From the NCBI GenBank assembly GCA_900318615.1, contig ONLK01000003.1:4293-68292 (forward strand): 64,000 nt of DNA, in the 5' to 3' direction. The notes under the pieces were generated by a model. That model was not told the DNA's origin. It was given only the letters and a program-made list of their open reading frames with translations, and made no database searches. This document shows, in pieces, positions 7,817-16,515 of the stretch. The stretch is from an uncultured Eubacteriales bacterium (GTDB lineage Bacteria > Bacillota > Clostridia > Lachnospirales > Lachnospiraceae). The position numbers and the translations under genes are program-made. Every line of letters starts with the position of its first letter. The first letter of the stretch is position 1.

Positions 7817-8998
7817 ATGGGAAAAGATTTAAAAGGAAAGGAATGCGGGGCAGGGATCTGCCAGAGAAAGGACCGCAAATATGCCGCACGGTTTCTTGGA
7901 AGAGACGGTGTTCGGCGGGAAAAGCATTTTAAAACACTTGCTGAAGCGAAAAACTGGCTTGCGGACGCAAAATATGAGGAGAAACATGGCCTTTGTACTG
8001 CCAATGCTGACATGTCGGTAGATGAGTGGCACACTTACTGGATGGAAAATCTGATCTGTGACCTGGCTCCCAACACGAGGAGAAACTATCAGGAACGCTA
8101 CGATAAAAATATCCGTCCGGTCATTGGCCGCATGAAGCTTGGGGATGTCAAGCCGATGCACTGCAAGATCATTCTGAACAGAATGGAAAGCTGCTATGCG
8201 GGAGGAACCATTAAGCAGGCTTATATTGCGATGGGAACCATGTTCCGATCTGCTGTGATGAATGATATGATCAGCAGGCATCCCATGGACGGTGTACGTT
8301 ATACGAAGCCTGTCCGGGCCGCAGACGACATCAAGTTTCTGACGGTGGATGAGCAGGAAGCTTTCCTGAAAGCGGCAAAGCGGTCTCACAACTATCGCCA
8401 GTATGCGCTGCTTCTGGAAACAGGCCTTCGTACGGCAGAGCTGATCGGTCTGACATGGGATGCAATTGACTGGAAAAAGCACACGCTGACAATCAATAAG
8501 ACACTGGAGTATCGCCACAGCAGAGGTTATTGGCGCGCCGGACCGCCCAAGACGATGAAAAGCTATCGGACGATCCCGTTGACGGATAAGGCGTATGAGA
8601 TCCTGAAGAGCTGTTACGATGAACGGAAGACCAGAAAACAGTCAAAGATGTTGAATGAGACTATTCTGGAATATATGGACCGCCGGACCGGGGAAACAAA
8701 TTACCTGGTGATGAAGGATCTGGTGTTCATCAATTACAGGACAGGGGAACCGGCTAAGAACAGCTCTTATGATACTCACCTTTATAAACTCTGCGATGAA
8801 GCCGGTATCAAGCGTTTCTGCATGCATGCACTCAGGCATACCTATGCGACCAGGGCGATTGAGTGCGGCGTACAGCCGAAGGTTCTGCAGCAGCTGTTGG
8901 GACATGCCAGTATCAAAACCACCATGGATCGTTATGTACATGTGACAGATGATTCGATGGTGAAAGCGGTGAAGCAGTTCCAGAATGGCACTGAGTAA
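7817..8998 (+). CDS. int: Tyrosine site-specific integrase, Tn916 Int-like
   Basis: A 393-residue integrase. The N-terminal 60 residues (GICQRKDRKYAARFLGRDG) resemble the arm-site-binding domain of Tn916-type integrases; residues about 65-165 are the core-binding SAM-like domain; the rest is catalytic. Catalytic residues visible are Arg205 (TGLRTAEL), His337 and Arg340 (HALRHTY), His363 (LLGHAS) and nucleophile Tyr373 (MDRYVHV), so the set appears complete. ATG 7817 is preferred because AAGGAG ends 10 bases upstream; an in-frame GTG at 7772 lacks a ribosome site. The gene is the last of the element, and three TGGTGCGG repeats directly follow it. The nearest chromosomal gene is ychF, 107 bases downstream, so the integration target is next to the ychF 5' end. 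Confidence 0.95.
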   Translation: MGKDLKGKECGAGICQRKDRKYAARFLGRDGVRREKHFKTLAEAKNWLADAKYEEKHGLCTANADMSVDEWHTYWMENLICDLAPNTRRNYQERYDKNIRPVIGRMKLGDVKPMHCKIILNRMESCYAGGTIKQAYIAMGTMFRSAVMNDMISRHPMDGVRYTKPVRAADDIKFLTVDEQEAFLKAAKRSHNYRQYALLLETGLRTAELIGLTWDAIDWKKHTLTINKTLEYRHSRGYWRAGPPKTMKSYRTIPLTDKAYEILKSCYDERKTRKQSKMLNETILEYMDRRTGETNYLVMKDLVFINYRTGEPAKNSSYDTHLYKLCDEAGIKRFCMHALRHTYATRAIECGVQPKVLQQLLGHASIKTTMDRYVHVTDDSMVKAVKQFQNGTE

Positions 8999-9002
8999 AA
9001 AA

Positions 9003-9041
9003 ATGGTGCGGAGCAGCAAAATTGGTGCGGAATTGGTGCGG
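9003..9041 (+). repeat. Three direct TGGTGCGG repeats after int
   Basis: TGGTGCGG occurs at 9004, 9023 and 9034 within 40 bases after the integrase stop. Short direct repeats here are typical integrase arm sites near the right attachment site. The crossover core itself was not identified. Confidence 0.6.
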
Positions 9042-9105
9042 TTTTGAAAATGCCGATCCCGAAACCCCGCATAAATACAGCATTTTTAAGGAGATATAGA
9101 CAAAA

Positions 9106-10115
9106 ATGAAATTAGGAATCGTCGGGCTTCCCAACGTGGGAAAGAGCACATTGTTTAACTCTATTACAAAGGCAGGAGCGGAAGCGGCGAATTATCCGTT
9201 CAGAAGATTACGCCGGCTGTCGTTGAGTTTGTGGATATCGCCGGTCTGGTAAAGGGCGCATCCAGGGGCGAAGGTCTGGGCAATCAGTTTCTGGCGAATA
9301 TCCGTGAATGTGATGCGATTGTTCAGGTGGTTCGCTGCTTTAATGACGACAATGTGATTCATGTGGACGGTTCCGTGGATCCGGTCCGGGATATCGAGAC
9401 GATCAACTTGGAGCTGATCTTTGCCGATCTGGAAGTGATCGAGCGGCGCATCGGCAAAACCAGCAAAGTTTCCAAAGATCAGGCGAAGGAGAGAAAGCTT
9501 CTGCAGCGTCTGAAAGAGTATCTTGAAAACGATCGCATGGCGATTTCCTTTGAGTGCAGCGATGATGAAGAGCAGACCATTTTTGATGAGCTGAACCTGC
9601 TGACCGCGAAACCGATGATTTACGCGGCAAATGTCGGAGAAGATGATGCGGCGGACGACGGTGCAAAGAATGAGTATGTTCAGAAGGTTCGTGAATACGC
9701 AAGAAAGTCAGACAGCGGCGTCTTTGTTGTCTGCGCAAAGCTGGAGGAGGAGATTTCCGAGCTGGATGACGATGAGAAGCAGGAGTATCTGGATGGCCTG
9801 GGTATTCAGGAGAGCGGTCTTGATAAGCTGATCCGGGCCAGCTATGATCTGCTCGGGCTGATGAGCTTCCTGACTGCGGGCGAGAAGGAAGTTCGCGCAT
9901 GGACCATCCGGAAGGGGACAAAGGCTCCGCAGGCTGCCGGGAAGATTCACTCGGACTTTGAAAGAGGATTTATCAAGGCGGAGGTTGTCAATTATAAGGA
10001 TCTGCTGGAGTGCGGTTCTCTGCCGGCTGCCCGTGAGAAGGGAATTGTCCGGATGGAGGGCAAGGATTATGTGGTTCAGGACGGAGATGTCATTCTGTTC
10101 CGCTTTAATGTATAA
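9106..10115 (+). pseudogene. ychF: ychF (OLA1-type ATPase/GTPase), broken by an internal out-of-frame deletion
   Basis: The 5' part from ATG 9106 encodes a normal YchF N-terminus with GLPNVGKST (P-loop) and ends at NYPF (9190-9201). It then leaves frame and stops at 9250-9252 after 48 codons. The rest of YchF resumes in another frame at about 9201 ([15 protein letters not shown]) and runs to 10115 with G3 DIAG, the helical domain and the C-terminal TGS-like domain (KAPQAAGKIHSDFERGF). In E. coli and B. subtilis homologues 27-28 residues (CTIDPN... to the Lys-rich turn) separate these parts, so about 80-85 bases are missing here. YchF is a nearly universal ribosome-associated ATPase. The loss may be real or an assembly error. 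A C-terminal product from GTG 9231 would lack the P-loop. Confidence 0.88.
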
Positions 10116-10127
10116 TTCTTTTTTCTA

Positions 10128-10175
10128 TAGTTTAACAGTGAAATAGTTTAACAGTAAAATAGTTTACCAGTAAAA
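10128..10175 (+). repeat. Three tandem copies of a 16-bp unit abutting the lgt start codon
   Basis: Units at 10128-10143, 10144-10159 and 10160-10175 read TAGTTTAACAGTGAAA, TAGTTTAACAGTAAAA and TAGTTTACCAGTAAAA. The final A is the first base of the lgt ATG. No Shine-Dalgarno sequence is present within this array. Copy number changes would alter the lgt leader directly. Confidence 0.9.
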
Positions 10176-11044
10176 TGAGTACGATCAGATTTCCCAATCT
10201 GGGAATTACGCTTCACCACGTTCCGAGGACGTTTGCGATTGGCAGCTTTACGATTGCCATGTATGGCATTGTGATTGCTGCCGCGTTTGTGTGCGGAATA
10301 TTGCTGGCCATGCATGTGGCAAAGAAAACAGGACAGGATCCGGACGCGTATTTCAGCCTGGCTCTTCTGGTGATGGTTTTCTCACTTCTCGGGGCACGCG
10401 CATATTATGTTATTTTTTCATGGGATTATTATGGAAAGCATCCGATGGAGATTCTGAACTTCCGCGGCGGCGGGCTGGCTATCTACGGAGGCGTGATTGC
10501 GGGAGTTGTCACGACCATTGCATTTGCCAGGCACAGAAGGATGAATGTTCTGACAATGCTGGATACCGCTTCCACCGGACTTGTGGTGGGGCAGGTTATC
10601 GGACGCTGGGGAAATTTTTTTAACCGTGAGGCGTTCGGCGGTTATACCGACAATCTTCTGGCAATGCAGATCCCCTGGGGGATGGTACGTTCGGATGAAG
10701 TGACGCAGGCGATGCTGGATCATATGGAGACCATAGACGGGGTTCAGTTTATTCAGGTTCACCCGACATTTCTGTATGAGTCCCTGTGGAATATCGGCGT
10801 GCTGATGATCCTGCTGACTGTCACGGCAAAGGTGAAAAAGCGGTTTAAGGGAGAAGTGTTCCTTGATTATCTTTTCTTATACGGATCAGGGCGCGGCTGG
10901 ATCGAGGGGCTGCGCACGGATCAGCTTCTGATTCGCGGAACATCGCTTCCGGTATCACAGGTGCTTTCCGTGATTCTGGCGTTCGTTTCGCTAACGCTCA
11001 TTATTATTGGAAACCTCTCTATCAGAAAAGAGCGGAAACGCTGA
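10175..11044 (+). CDS. lgt: Prolipoprotein diacylglyceryl transferase
   Basis: A 289-residue polytopic membrane enzyme that transfers diacylglycerol from phosphatidylglycerol to the lipobox cysteine of prolipoproteins, the first step of lipoprotein maturation. The family signature GRWGNFFNREAFGG is present near residues 142-155, and HPTFLYESLWN near residues 192-202; RGGGLAIYGGVIAG (about 90-103) is the conserved H-region neighbour. About seven hydrophobic segments are seen, as usual for Lgt, and length is normal. The ATG at 10175 gives the expected N-terminus, but no ribosome site precedes it, only three 16-bp repeats. It lies 59 bases after ychF and 57 before mreB in the same direction. Confidence 0.95.
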   Translation: MSTIRFPNLGITLHHVPRTFAIGSFTIAMYGIVIAAAFVCGILLAMHVAKKTGQDPDAYFSLALLVMVFSLLGARAYYVIFSWDYYGKHPMEILNFRGGGLAIYGGVIAGVVTTIAFARHRRMNVLTMLDTASTGLVVGQVIGRWGNFFNREAFGGYTDNLLAMQIPWGMVRSDEVTQAMLDHMETIDGVQFIQVHPTFLYESLWNIGVLMILLTVTAKVKKRFKGEVFLDYLFLYGSGRGWIEGLRTDQLLIRGTSLPVSQVLSVILAFVSLTLIIIGNLSIRKERKR

Positions 11045-11101
11045 CAGGGATTTGACAGGAGTCGGATAAGGGGTTACGAAGGGTTCGATAAGGGGTTCGT
11101 T

Positions 11102-12106
11102 ATGGCAGTAAGTCAAATTGGTATTGATCTGGGTACGACAAGTATCCTGGTATATGTGAGCGGAAAAGGCGTTGTTCTGCGTGAGCCTTCCGTGGTAGCG
11201 TACGACCGTGATGCGGATAAAATCCGGGCGATCGGAGAGGAAGCCAGGCTGATGCTGGCGCGTACACCGGGGAATATTGTAGCCGTGCATCCGATTGAGC
11301 GCGGAGTGGTTTCCGACTATGCGGTAGCGGAGCAGATGCTTCGCTATTTCATTCAGAAGGCAGTCGGCAAACTTTCTTTTCGCAAACCGAAGGTAAATAT
11401 CTGCATTCCGGCGGATATTACGGAAGTGGAGCTCAAGGCGGTGGAGGACGCAGCCTATCAGGCCGGCGCCCGGGAAGTGAACCTGGTGGAAAAGCCAATT
11501 GCGGCGGCCATCGGAGCCGGAATTGATATTTCCATGCCGGCGGGCAACATGATTGTAGATATCGGCGGAGGCACCACCTGTGCGGCGGTCCTCTCCATCA
11601 ATGGAATTGTAGTTACCGAATCCATTAAGGTGGGCGGCGATGATTTCAATGATGAGATTGTCCGCCTGGTTAAGAGCCGTTACGGGCTGATGATCAGCGG
11701 GCAGGCGGCCGAGGAGATCAAGATCAGTATCGGCTCCGCGTTTGAGAAACCGGAGAAAGATACCATGGATGTCAGCGGGCGTGACATTGTTACCGGACTT
11801 CCGAAAACAGTGAAGGTCAACAGCGAGGATACCCGTGAGGCGATGAAAGGCTCTCTCGGACAGATCCTGGATACGATTCACAATGTGCTGGAAAAAACGC
11901 CGCCGGAGCTGGCGAGCGATGTGGTGGAACGCGGAATTGTACTGGTCGGCGGAGGCGCCATGCTGGGAGGCCTGGAGCAGCTGATTGAGGCGCGCACGGG
12001 TATCAACACAATTCTGGCGGAAGATCCGCTGCTGGCGGTGGCGGTCGGAACCGGAAAATATATGGAACTGATGGAAGAAAAGAAAGAACAGGAAGAGGAA
12101 AAGTAA
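11102..12106 (+). CDS. mreB: Rod shape-determining actin homologue MreB/Mbl
   Basis: A 334-residue actin-fold ATPase that polymerises under the membrane and guides lateral wall synthesis. GIDLGTTSILVY at residues 7-18 is phosphate-1, DIGGGTTCAAV near 155 is phosphate-2, and GIVLVGGGAMLGGLE near 280 is the adenosine motif. Length is typical of MreB. The product differs from housekeeping MreB in its glutamate/lysine-rich C-terminal tail (EEKKEQEEEK). mreC and mreD do not follow, so it resembles the stand-alone Mbl or MreBH type copies of Bacillota; a choice among these cannot be made by eye. The leader contains a short direct repeat (GATAAGGGGTT twice, 11066-11093). recD2 starts 27 bases after the stop. 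Confidence 0.93.
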   Translation: MAVSQIGIDLGTTSILVYVSGKGVVLREPSVVAYDRDADKIRAIGEEARLMLARTPGNIVAVHPIERGVVSDYAVAEQMLRYFIQKAVGKLSFRKPKVNICIPADITEVELKAVEDAAYQAGAREVNLVEKPIAAAIGAGIDISMPAGNMIVDIGGGTTCAAVLSINGIVVTESIKVGGDDFNDEIVRLVKSRYGLMISGQAAEEIKISIGSAFEKPEKDTMDVSGRDIVTGLPKTVKVNSEDTREAMKGSLGQILDTIHNVLEKTPPELASDVVERGIVLVGGGAMLGGLEQLIEARTGINTILAEDPLLAVAVGTGKYMELMEEKKEQEEEK

Positions 12107-12133
12107 GGAGCGAAGGAGGAGCGTTTTTTCTGC

Positions 12134-14389
12134 ATGGAGACAGTGAAGGGGTATGTGGAACACATCGTGTACAGAAATGCAGAGAATGGCTACTCGGTGA
12201 TCACTCTGTCGGCCGATTCGGAGGAGGTTACCTGCGTCGGTATTCTTCCCTTGCTGACGGAAGGCGAATATATTGAGGCAGATGGCAATTACACGGTTCA
12301 TGCGTCCTACGGGGAACAGTTTCGTGTGGAAACGTATCGGGAGATAACGCCGGAGGACGCACCGGCGATCGAACGTTATCTGGGCAGCGGCGCGGTGAAG
12401 GGAATTGGAAAGGCGCTGGCCGGACGTATTGTGAAAAAATTCGGAAAGGATACGTTCCGGATTATGGAGGAGGAACCGGAACGCCTGGCCGAGGTGAAGG
12501 GGATCAGCATGAACAAGGCGCGGGAAATTTCCGCGCAGGTGGAAGGCCGGAAAGACATGCGGGATGCCATGGTTTATCTGGCCCGGCTGGGGATTTCATC
12601 TGCTTTATCTGTAAAAATTTATAAACGGTACGGAAATGAGATTTACCGGGTTCTGAAGGAGAATCCATACCGGCTTGCGGACGACATCGAAGGGGTCGGA
12701 TTCCGCATTGCCGATGAAATTGCACAGCGTGCCGGTATCGAGGCAGATTCTGATTTCAGAGTCCGGAGCGGGATTTTGTATGTCCTTTCGCGCGCGAGTG
12801 CGGAAGGACATATTTATCTTCCGAAGGATGTTCTTATTCAGTGGACCGAGGAACTTCTGGGAACGCAGATTGCGGGAATGGATGCCTATCTTTCCGATCT
12901 TTCCATCGACAGGAAAATTGTCGCAAAGGAAGAGGAAAATGAGGTGCGCGTTTATACCAATGGGGCCTATTGCATGGAGCTGGATACCGCGTACATGATT
13001 CACGAGCTGAATATTTCCGGGGCTATCAGGGAAGATAAAATCCGTGAGAAGGTTCATGGCTTTGAGGAACAAATGCATCTGCAGCTGGATGAGATGCAGA
13101 TGCAGGCAGTGATTGAATCGGCGCGGCATGCGGTACTTGTCCTGACCGGCGGACCGGGTACCGGAAAAACGACAACCATTAACATCATGATCCGCTATTT
13201 TGAGAGCGAGGGCCTGAATATTGCACTGGCGGCGCCCACCGGGCGGGCGGCGAAGCGCATGGCGGAGGCGACCGGCCGGGAGGCGAAGACCCTACACCGG
13301 CTTCTGGAGGTTCAGGGCCAGGCGGACGGGCGCAGCGGTATGTTTCAGCGAAACCGCGACAATCCGCTGGATGCGGATGTGATTATTGTCGATGAAATGT
13401 CCATGGTGGACATTTATCTGATGCATGCCCTGCTGTCTGCCGTGACGGTCGGAACCCGGCTGGTTCTCCTGGGGGATGCCTACCAGCTTCCATCGGTCGG
13501 ACCGGGCTGTGTACTGAAGGATATTATTAATTCGGAAACCTGCACGGTGATTCGTTTGTCAAAGATTTTCCGACAGGCGGAGGAGAGCGACATTATTGTA
13601 AATGCGCATAAAATAAAAGAAGGCCGCTATCCGGTGCTGGACAACCGGAGCAGGGATTTCTTTTTCCTGAAGCGCGATAATGTGGATGATATTCTGGCCG
13701 TAACCATCAAGCTGGTGAGGGACAGCATGCCTGCCTATGTGCATGCAGATCAGAAGGACATCCAGGTTCTGACACCGACGCGCAAGGGCCTGACAGGAGT
13801 TGAGCGGCTGAACGGTATTTTGCAGCAATACCTGAATCCGGCGGCTCCGGGCAAACATGAAATCCATGCGGGAAATACGATTTTCCGCGAGGGTGACAAG
13901 GTGATGCAGATCCATAACAATTATCAGGTGGAATGGGAAGTGCGCGGGCGTTACGGGATTCCGGTTGAAAAGGGGAACGGTGTGTTCAACGGTGACTGCG
14001 GAACCATCCGGGAGATCAATGATTATGACGGCATTGTATCCGTGGAATTTGATGAACGCCGGGTGGTGGACTATCCGACAGCAGAGCTGGAGCAGCTTCA
14101 GCTGGCCTATGCGGTTACGATCCATAAGTCACAGGGCAGCGAGTACCCGGCTGTGGTTATTCCTTTGATTCCCGGTCCGCGTATGCTGATGAACCGGAAC
14201 CTTATTTACACGGCCATCACACGGGCAAAAAGCTGTGTCGTGATGGTGGGAAGCCCGGAAGTCCTGAAGCAGATGATTGACAACACCTCCGAGCAGCGGC
14301 GGTATACAACGCTGGCGCTTCGCCTGAAGCAGGCGGAGGCAGGGGATAAGAATGAAATGAATTCCGCATCCGGCCGGACGCCGGAATAA
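12134..14389 (+). CDS. recD2: RecD2-type ATP-dependent DNA helicase (RecD/TraA family)
   Basis: A 751-residue 5'-3' superfamily 1B helicase not associated with RecBC. The N-terminal domain (1-90) is an OB-like extension specific to RecD2; residues about 80-200 contain helix-hairpin-helix repeats (SGAVKGIGKALAGRIVKKFG and later copies). GGPGTGKTTT near 338-347 is Walker A, VDEMSMVD near 420 is motif II, and AVTIHKSQGSEYPAV near 660 is motif V with the 2B region. The last 20 residues are a poorly conserved tail. Known RecD2 proteins act in replication-fork and mismatch-associated repair. ATG 12134 follows AAGGAGGAGCG with a spacing of about 11 bases. It sits between mreB and comF, probably in one transcript. 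Confidence 0.95.
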   Translation: METVKGYVEHIVYRNAENGYSVITLSADSEEVTCVGILPLLTEGEYIEADGNYTVHASYGEQFRVETYREITPEDAPAIERYLGSGAVKGIGKALAGRIVKKFGKDTFRIMEEEPERLAEVKGISMNKAREISAQVEGRKDMRDAMVYLARLGISSALSVKIYKRYGNEIYRVLKENPYRLADDIEGVGFRIADEIAQRAGIEADSDFRVRSGILYVLSRASAEGHIYLPKDVLIQWTEELLGTQIAGMDAYLSDLSIDRKIVAKEEENEVRVYTNGAYCMELDTAYMIHELNISGAIREDKIREKVHGFEEQMHLQLDEMQMQAVIESARHAVLVLTGGPGTGKTTTINIMIRYFESEGLNIALAAPTGRAAKRMAEATGREAKTLHRLLEVQGQADGRSGMFQRNRDNPLDADVIIVDEMSMVDIYLMHALLSAVTVGTRLVLLGDAYQLPSVGPGCVLKDIINSETCTVIRLSKIFRQAEESDIIVNAHKIKEGRYPVLDNRSRDFFFLKRDNVDDILAVTIKLVRDSMPAYVHADQKDIQVLTPTRKGLTGVERLNGILQQYLNPAAPGKHEIHAGNTIFREGDKVMQIHNNYQVEWEVRGRYGIPVEKGNGVFNGDCGTIREINDYDGIVSVEFDERRVVDYPTAELEQLQLAYAVTIHKSQGSEYPAVVIPLIPGPRMLMNRNLIYTAITRAKSCVVMVGSPEVLKQMIDNTSEQRRYTTLALRLKQAEAGDKNEMNSASGRTPE

Positions 14390-14577
14390 AATGTGAAAAG
14401 AGAAATGTCTACCACAGGCGGTCGGGAGAGACCGGAGTTAACAGGGTGACAGAAGGAAAAAACGGGAAAAACGGAAAAAACGAAGGTAAGTGCGGAGACG
14501 GCAGATATAGCAGATCCAGCAGGAATAACATTGAAAGTACGAACAGGGCAGGAAGGGACAGGAGGATCCGCGTATGG

Positions 14578-15291
14578 ATGTGTCAGACGGCAGAAAATCT
14601 GACGGACCTGTTGTTTCCGAGGCGCTGCCCGCTGTGCCAGAGAATTCTTACACAGAAGGGAGAACTGATCTGTGAAGCATGTGCGAAAGAGCTTCCTTAT
14701 ATAAAAGAGCCGAAATGCATGATCTGTTCGCGTCCGATTCGCGATGAGAGGAAGATGCTCTGCGGTATATGTGAGAATAAGGTGCATTATTTTATCCGCG
14801 GAGATTGTACGTTTATTTATGAGGGTAAGCTTCGCGATGCACTGATGCGGCTGAAATTTAATAATCATCGCGAGTATGCTGATTTTTTTGCTGCTGCGGT
14901 CGCAGCCCATGCGAAAGCATTTTTAGGCGAAATACATCCACAGGTCCTTCTTCCGGTTCCAATGAACCGTAAGAAAAGGAAGGAGCGGGGATTTGATCAG
15001 TGTGCTCTGATCGGAAGGAAAATATCTGAGCGTACCGGGATTCCGATTCAGACGGACAATCTGGTCCGGATCCGGTATACCCGTGCACAGAAGGGACTTG
15101 ACGCAGCCGCCAGACGTGAAAACCTTCGCGGAGCCTTTCGGGTCCGCCGCCCGGAACAGCTGCCGGAAAGCGTACTGGTATTCGATGATATCTACACAAC
15201 CGGAGCAACGTTGGATGAGGTTTCCTTTACTTTAAGACAGTGCGGCATCCGGCAGATTTATTTTATCTGTATCTGTTCTGTACTAAATTAA
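14578..15291 (+). CDS. comF: ComF-family phosphoribosyltransferase-like competence protein
   Basis: A 237-residue protein from ATG 14578. The N-terminal region has zinc-finger cysteine pairs (CPLC, CEAC, CMIC, CGIC) and the C-terminal half is a type I phosphoribosyltransferase fold with VLVFDDIYTTGATLDE around residues 199-214. ComF homologues act in DNA uptake or single-strand handling during transformation; the exact activity is unsettled. AGGAGG ends 12 bases before ATG 14578. A longer frame from GTG 14446 would add 44 polar residues that do not look like ComF, so it was not used. recD2 upstream and comF may be co-transcribed. Whether the cell is competent cannot be told from this window. 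Confidence 0.9.
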   Translation: MCQTAENLTDLLFPRRCPLCQRILTQKGELICEACAKELPYIKEPKCMICSRPIRDERKMLCGICENKVHYFIRGDCTFIYEGKLRDALMRLKFNNHREYADFFAAAVAAHAKAFLGEIHPQVLLPVPMNRKKRKERGFDQCALIGRKISERTGIPIQTDNLVRIRYTRAQKGLDAAARRENLRGAFRVRRPEQLPESVLVFDDIYTTGATLDEVSFTLRQCGIRQIYFICICSVLN

Positions 15292-15351
15292 TAGAATGGT
15301 CACCGCGTTAATAAGTCATCATCACAATTTTCCTGCAAATAAAAAATATGA

Positions 15352-15357
15352 TATAAT
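15352..15357 (+). promoter_or_regulatory. Candidate -10 box (TATAAT) of the secreted two-repeat protein
   Basis: A perfect TATAAT lies 77 bases before the start at 15434 in very AT-rich DNA. The -35 region is weak (TTTTCC near 15328), so only the -10 element is listed. Confidence 0.45.
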
Positions 15358-15433
15358 ATATTTGCAAATTTACTTCAGATCAGGCCATTTGCAGAAAATT
15401 ATAGAAAAACATAGGCAAAACAAAGGAGGAGAG

Positions 15434-16291
15434 ATGAAAAAAAGAGCGGTTTTGTTGTTTGCAGCTGCTATGCTGGCAGCTGTATCCATGACTTTCAATG
15501 CAGCTGCGGAGGAAACTACTGAAAACGGGACGGAAAATTTTCAGGAAATTGCGGTTATTGATAATGAGAAGTGTACCGTTAAATTAATCGGGATAGATGA
15601 AGATAATATTTGGGGATACACAATAAATGCATATCTCGAAAACAAAACGGCAGATACTACATTGATGTATTCCGTTGATTCTGCAGCGGTTAATGGAGTA
15701 GAGGCAAACGTTATGTTTGCCACGGAGGTAGCTCCCGGGAAAAAAAGCAACGAAAAAATTAATCTTCTGGATTCCACATTAGAAGAAAATGGAATTACAG
15801 ATTTCACAGACATTGAAATAACCTTCCGTGTATTTGATTCAAATGACTGGTCGGCGGACGATGTCGCAGAGAAAACGGTACATGTTTATCCGAAAGGAGA
15901 GGAAAATGCATCCGTTTTTGTCAGAAAAAGTCAGCCGTCGGATATAGTTTTGTTTGATAATGACAGTGCGTCAGCTACGGTCACCGGTATTGGAGAGGAT
16001 GATATCTGGGGATATTCGGTACATCTGTATCTGGTGAATAAAACAACGGATAAGACATTGATGTTTAATGAAGAAAATGCATCTGTGAACGGATTTATGG
16101 CGGATCCTTATTGGGCTGTTGAAATTAAGCCCGGAAAATCGGCATTTTCCAGTATGTCATGGAGCAGATCAGCATTCGAGGAAAATGGAATTACAAGTGT
16201 TGATGATATTGAATTTACCTTTAGAGTTTATGATTCTGAAAACTGGAGCGGTGAGGATATCTATAATGATATCGTTACATTAAATCCATGA
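15434..16291 (+). CDS. Secreted protein with two tandem homologous domains, function unknown
   Basis: A 285-residue protein with an N-terminal signal peptide (basic KKR, then a hydrophobic run to about residue 22, AAAEE as likely cleavage region). The mature part is two copies of an approximately 110-residue domain, roughly 40-155 and 170-285. Each contains (D/E)DNIWGY or DDIWGY, then a beta-rich stretch, ENGIT, and TFRV(F/Y)DS(N/E)(D/N)WS. The pattern suggests immunoglobulin-like sandwich domains. No cysteine, lipobox or wall-anchoring signal is seen. CAAAGGAGGAGAG precedes the ATG. The gene is more AT-rich than its neighbours and has its own TATAAT and terminator, which hints at acquisition. 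I do not recognise the family. Confidence 0.8.
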   Translation: MKKRAVLLFAAAMLAAVSMTFNAAAEETTENGTENFQEIAVIDNEKCTVKLIGIDEDNIWGYTINAYLENKTADTTLMYSVDSAAVNGVEANVMFATEVAPGKKSNEKINLLDSTLEENGITDFTDIEITFRVFDSNDWSADDVAEKTVHVYPKGEENASVFVRKSQPSDIVLFDNDSASATVTGIGEDDIWGYSVHLYLVNKTTDKTLMFNEENASVNGFMADPYWAVEIKPGKSAFSSMSWSRSAFEENGITSVDDIEFTFRVYDSENWSGEDIYNDIVTLNP

Positions 16292-16319
16292 GCATTAAAA
16301 ATTAAATCATGGCATGCGT

Positions 16320-16363
16320 ATCGGGCAGGGCAGAGTTAATCGGCTCTACCCGATTGTTTTTAA
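16320..16363 (+). terminator. Rho-independent terminator after the two-repeat protein
   Basis: ATCGGG and CCCGAT form the outer stem, AGAG and CTCT an inner stem with an interior loop; TTGTTTTTAATT follows. Confidence 0.6.
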
Positions 16364-16433
16364 TTCAGCATGACCATCGGCAGGTGCTTTTCACAGGAGT
16401 GCAGCAGGCAGCCGAAGTCGTTTCATTTTTGAA

Positions 16434-16462
16434 TTCAATTTGCCGGGGACATATGATATACT
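16434..16462 (+). promoter_or_regulatory. Candidate promoter of cdaA-cdaR
   Basis: TTCAAT (16434-16439), 17-base spacer, TATACT (16457-16462). The -35 box is moderate. It is 54 bases before the proposed TTG start of cdaA. Confidence 0.4.
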
Positions 16463-16515
16463 CATGGAGGATGTTTAGTTTCCTGAAAATGCCGGAGGAA
16501 AGGAGGAGACGATAC

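Larger units (their letters stand above)
3207..9041 (+). mobile_element. Integrative mobilizable element (core module; left end not defined)
   Basis: The segment contains a MobV-like relaxase, CHC2 zinc-finger protein, VapE-like P-loop protein, small excisionase and tyrosine integrase, all on the plus strand, plus repeat and hairpin DNA at both non-coding ends. No type IV secretion genes are present, so transfer would need a helper element. The right end is close to ychF: integrase stops at 8998 and the ychF start is at 9106. No matching left attachment site was found between 2900 and 3500, so the element may extend left and include the restriction genes. Confidence 0.8.

Noticed and set aside
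9003..9105. tRNA gene as integration target
   Set aside because: No cloverleaf or tRNA 3' end was found near the integrase.
9190..9252. Programmed frameshift in ychF
   Set aside because: A shift alone cannot explain 27-28 missing conserved residues; a deletion fits.
10991..12301. 436-residue minus-strand frame opposite mreB
   Set aside because: It is a shadow of mreB in a high-GC reading; no ribosome site or protein-family pattern.
14446..14577. N-terminal extension of ComF
   Set aside because: Polar low-complexity residues with no ComF similarity; AGGAGG supports a start near 14578.
15296..15433. Upstream extension of the secreted two-repeat protein
   Set aside because: It runs through the TATAAT box and would bury the signal peptide.
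16309..16515. N-terminal extension of CdaA
   Set aside because: It covers the promoter and lacks membrane or family features; TTG 16516 has a strong ribosome site.
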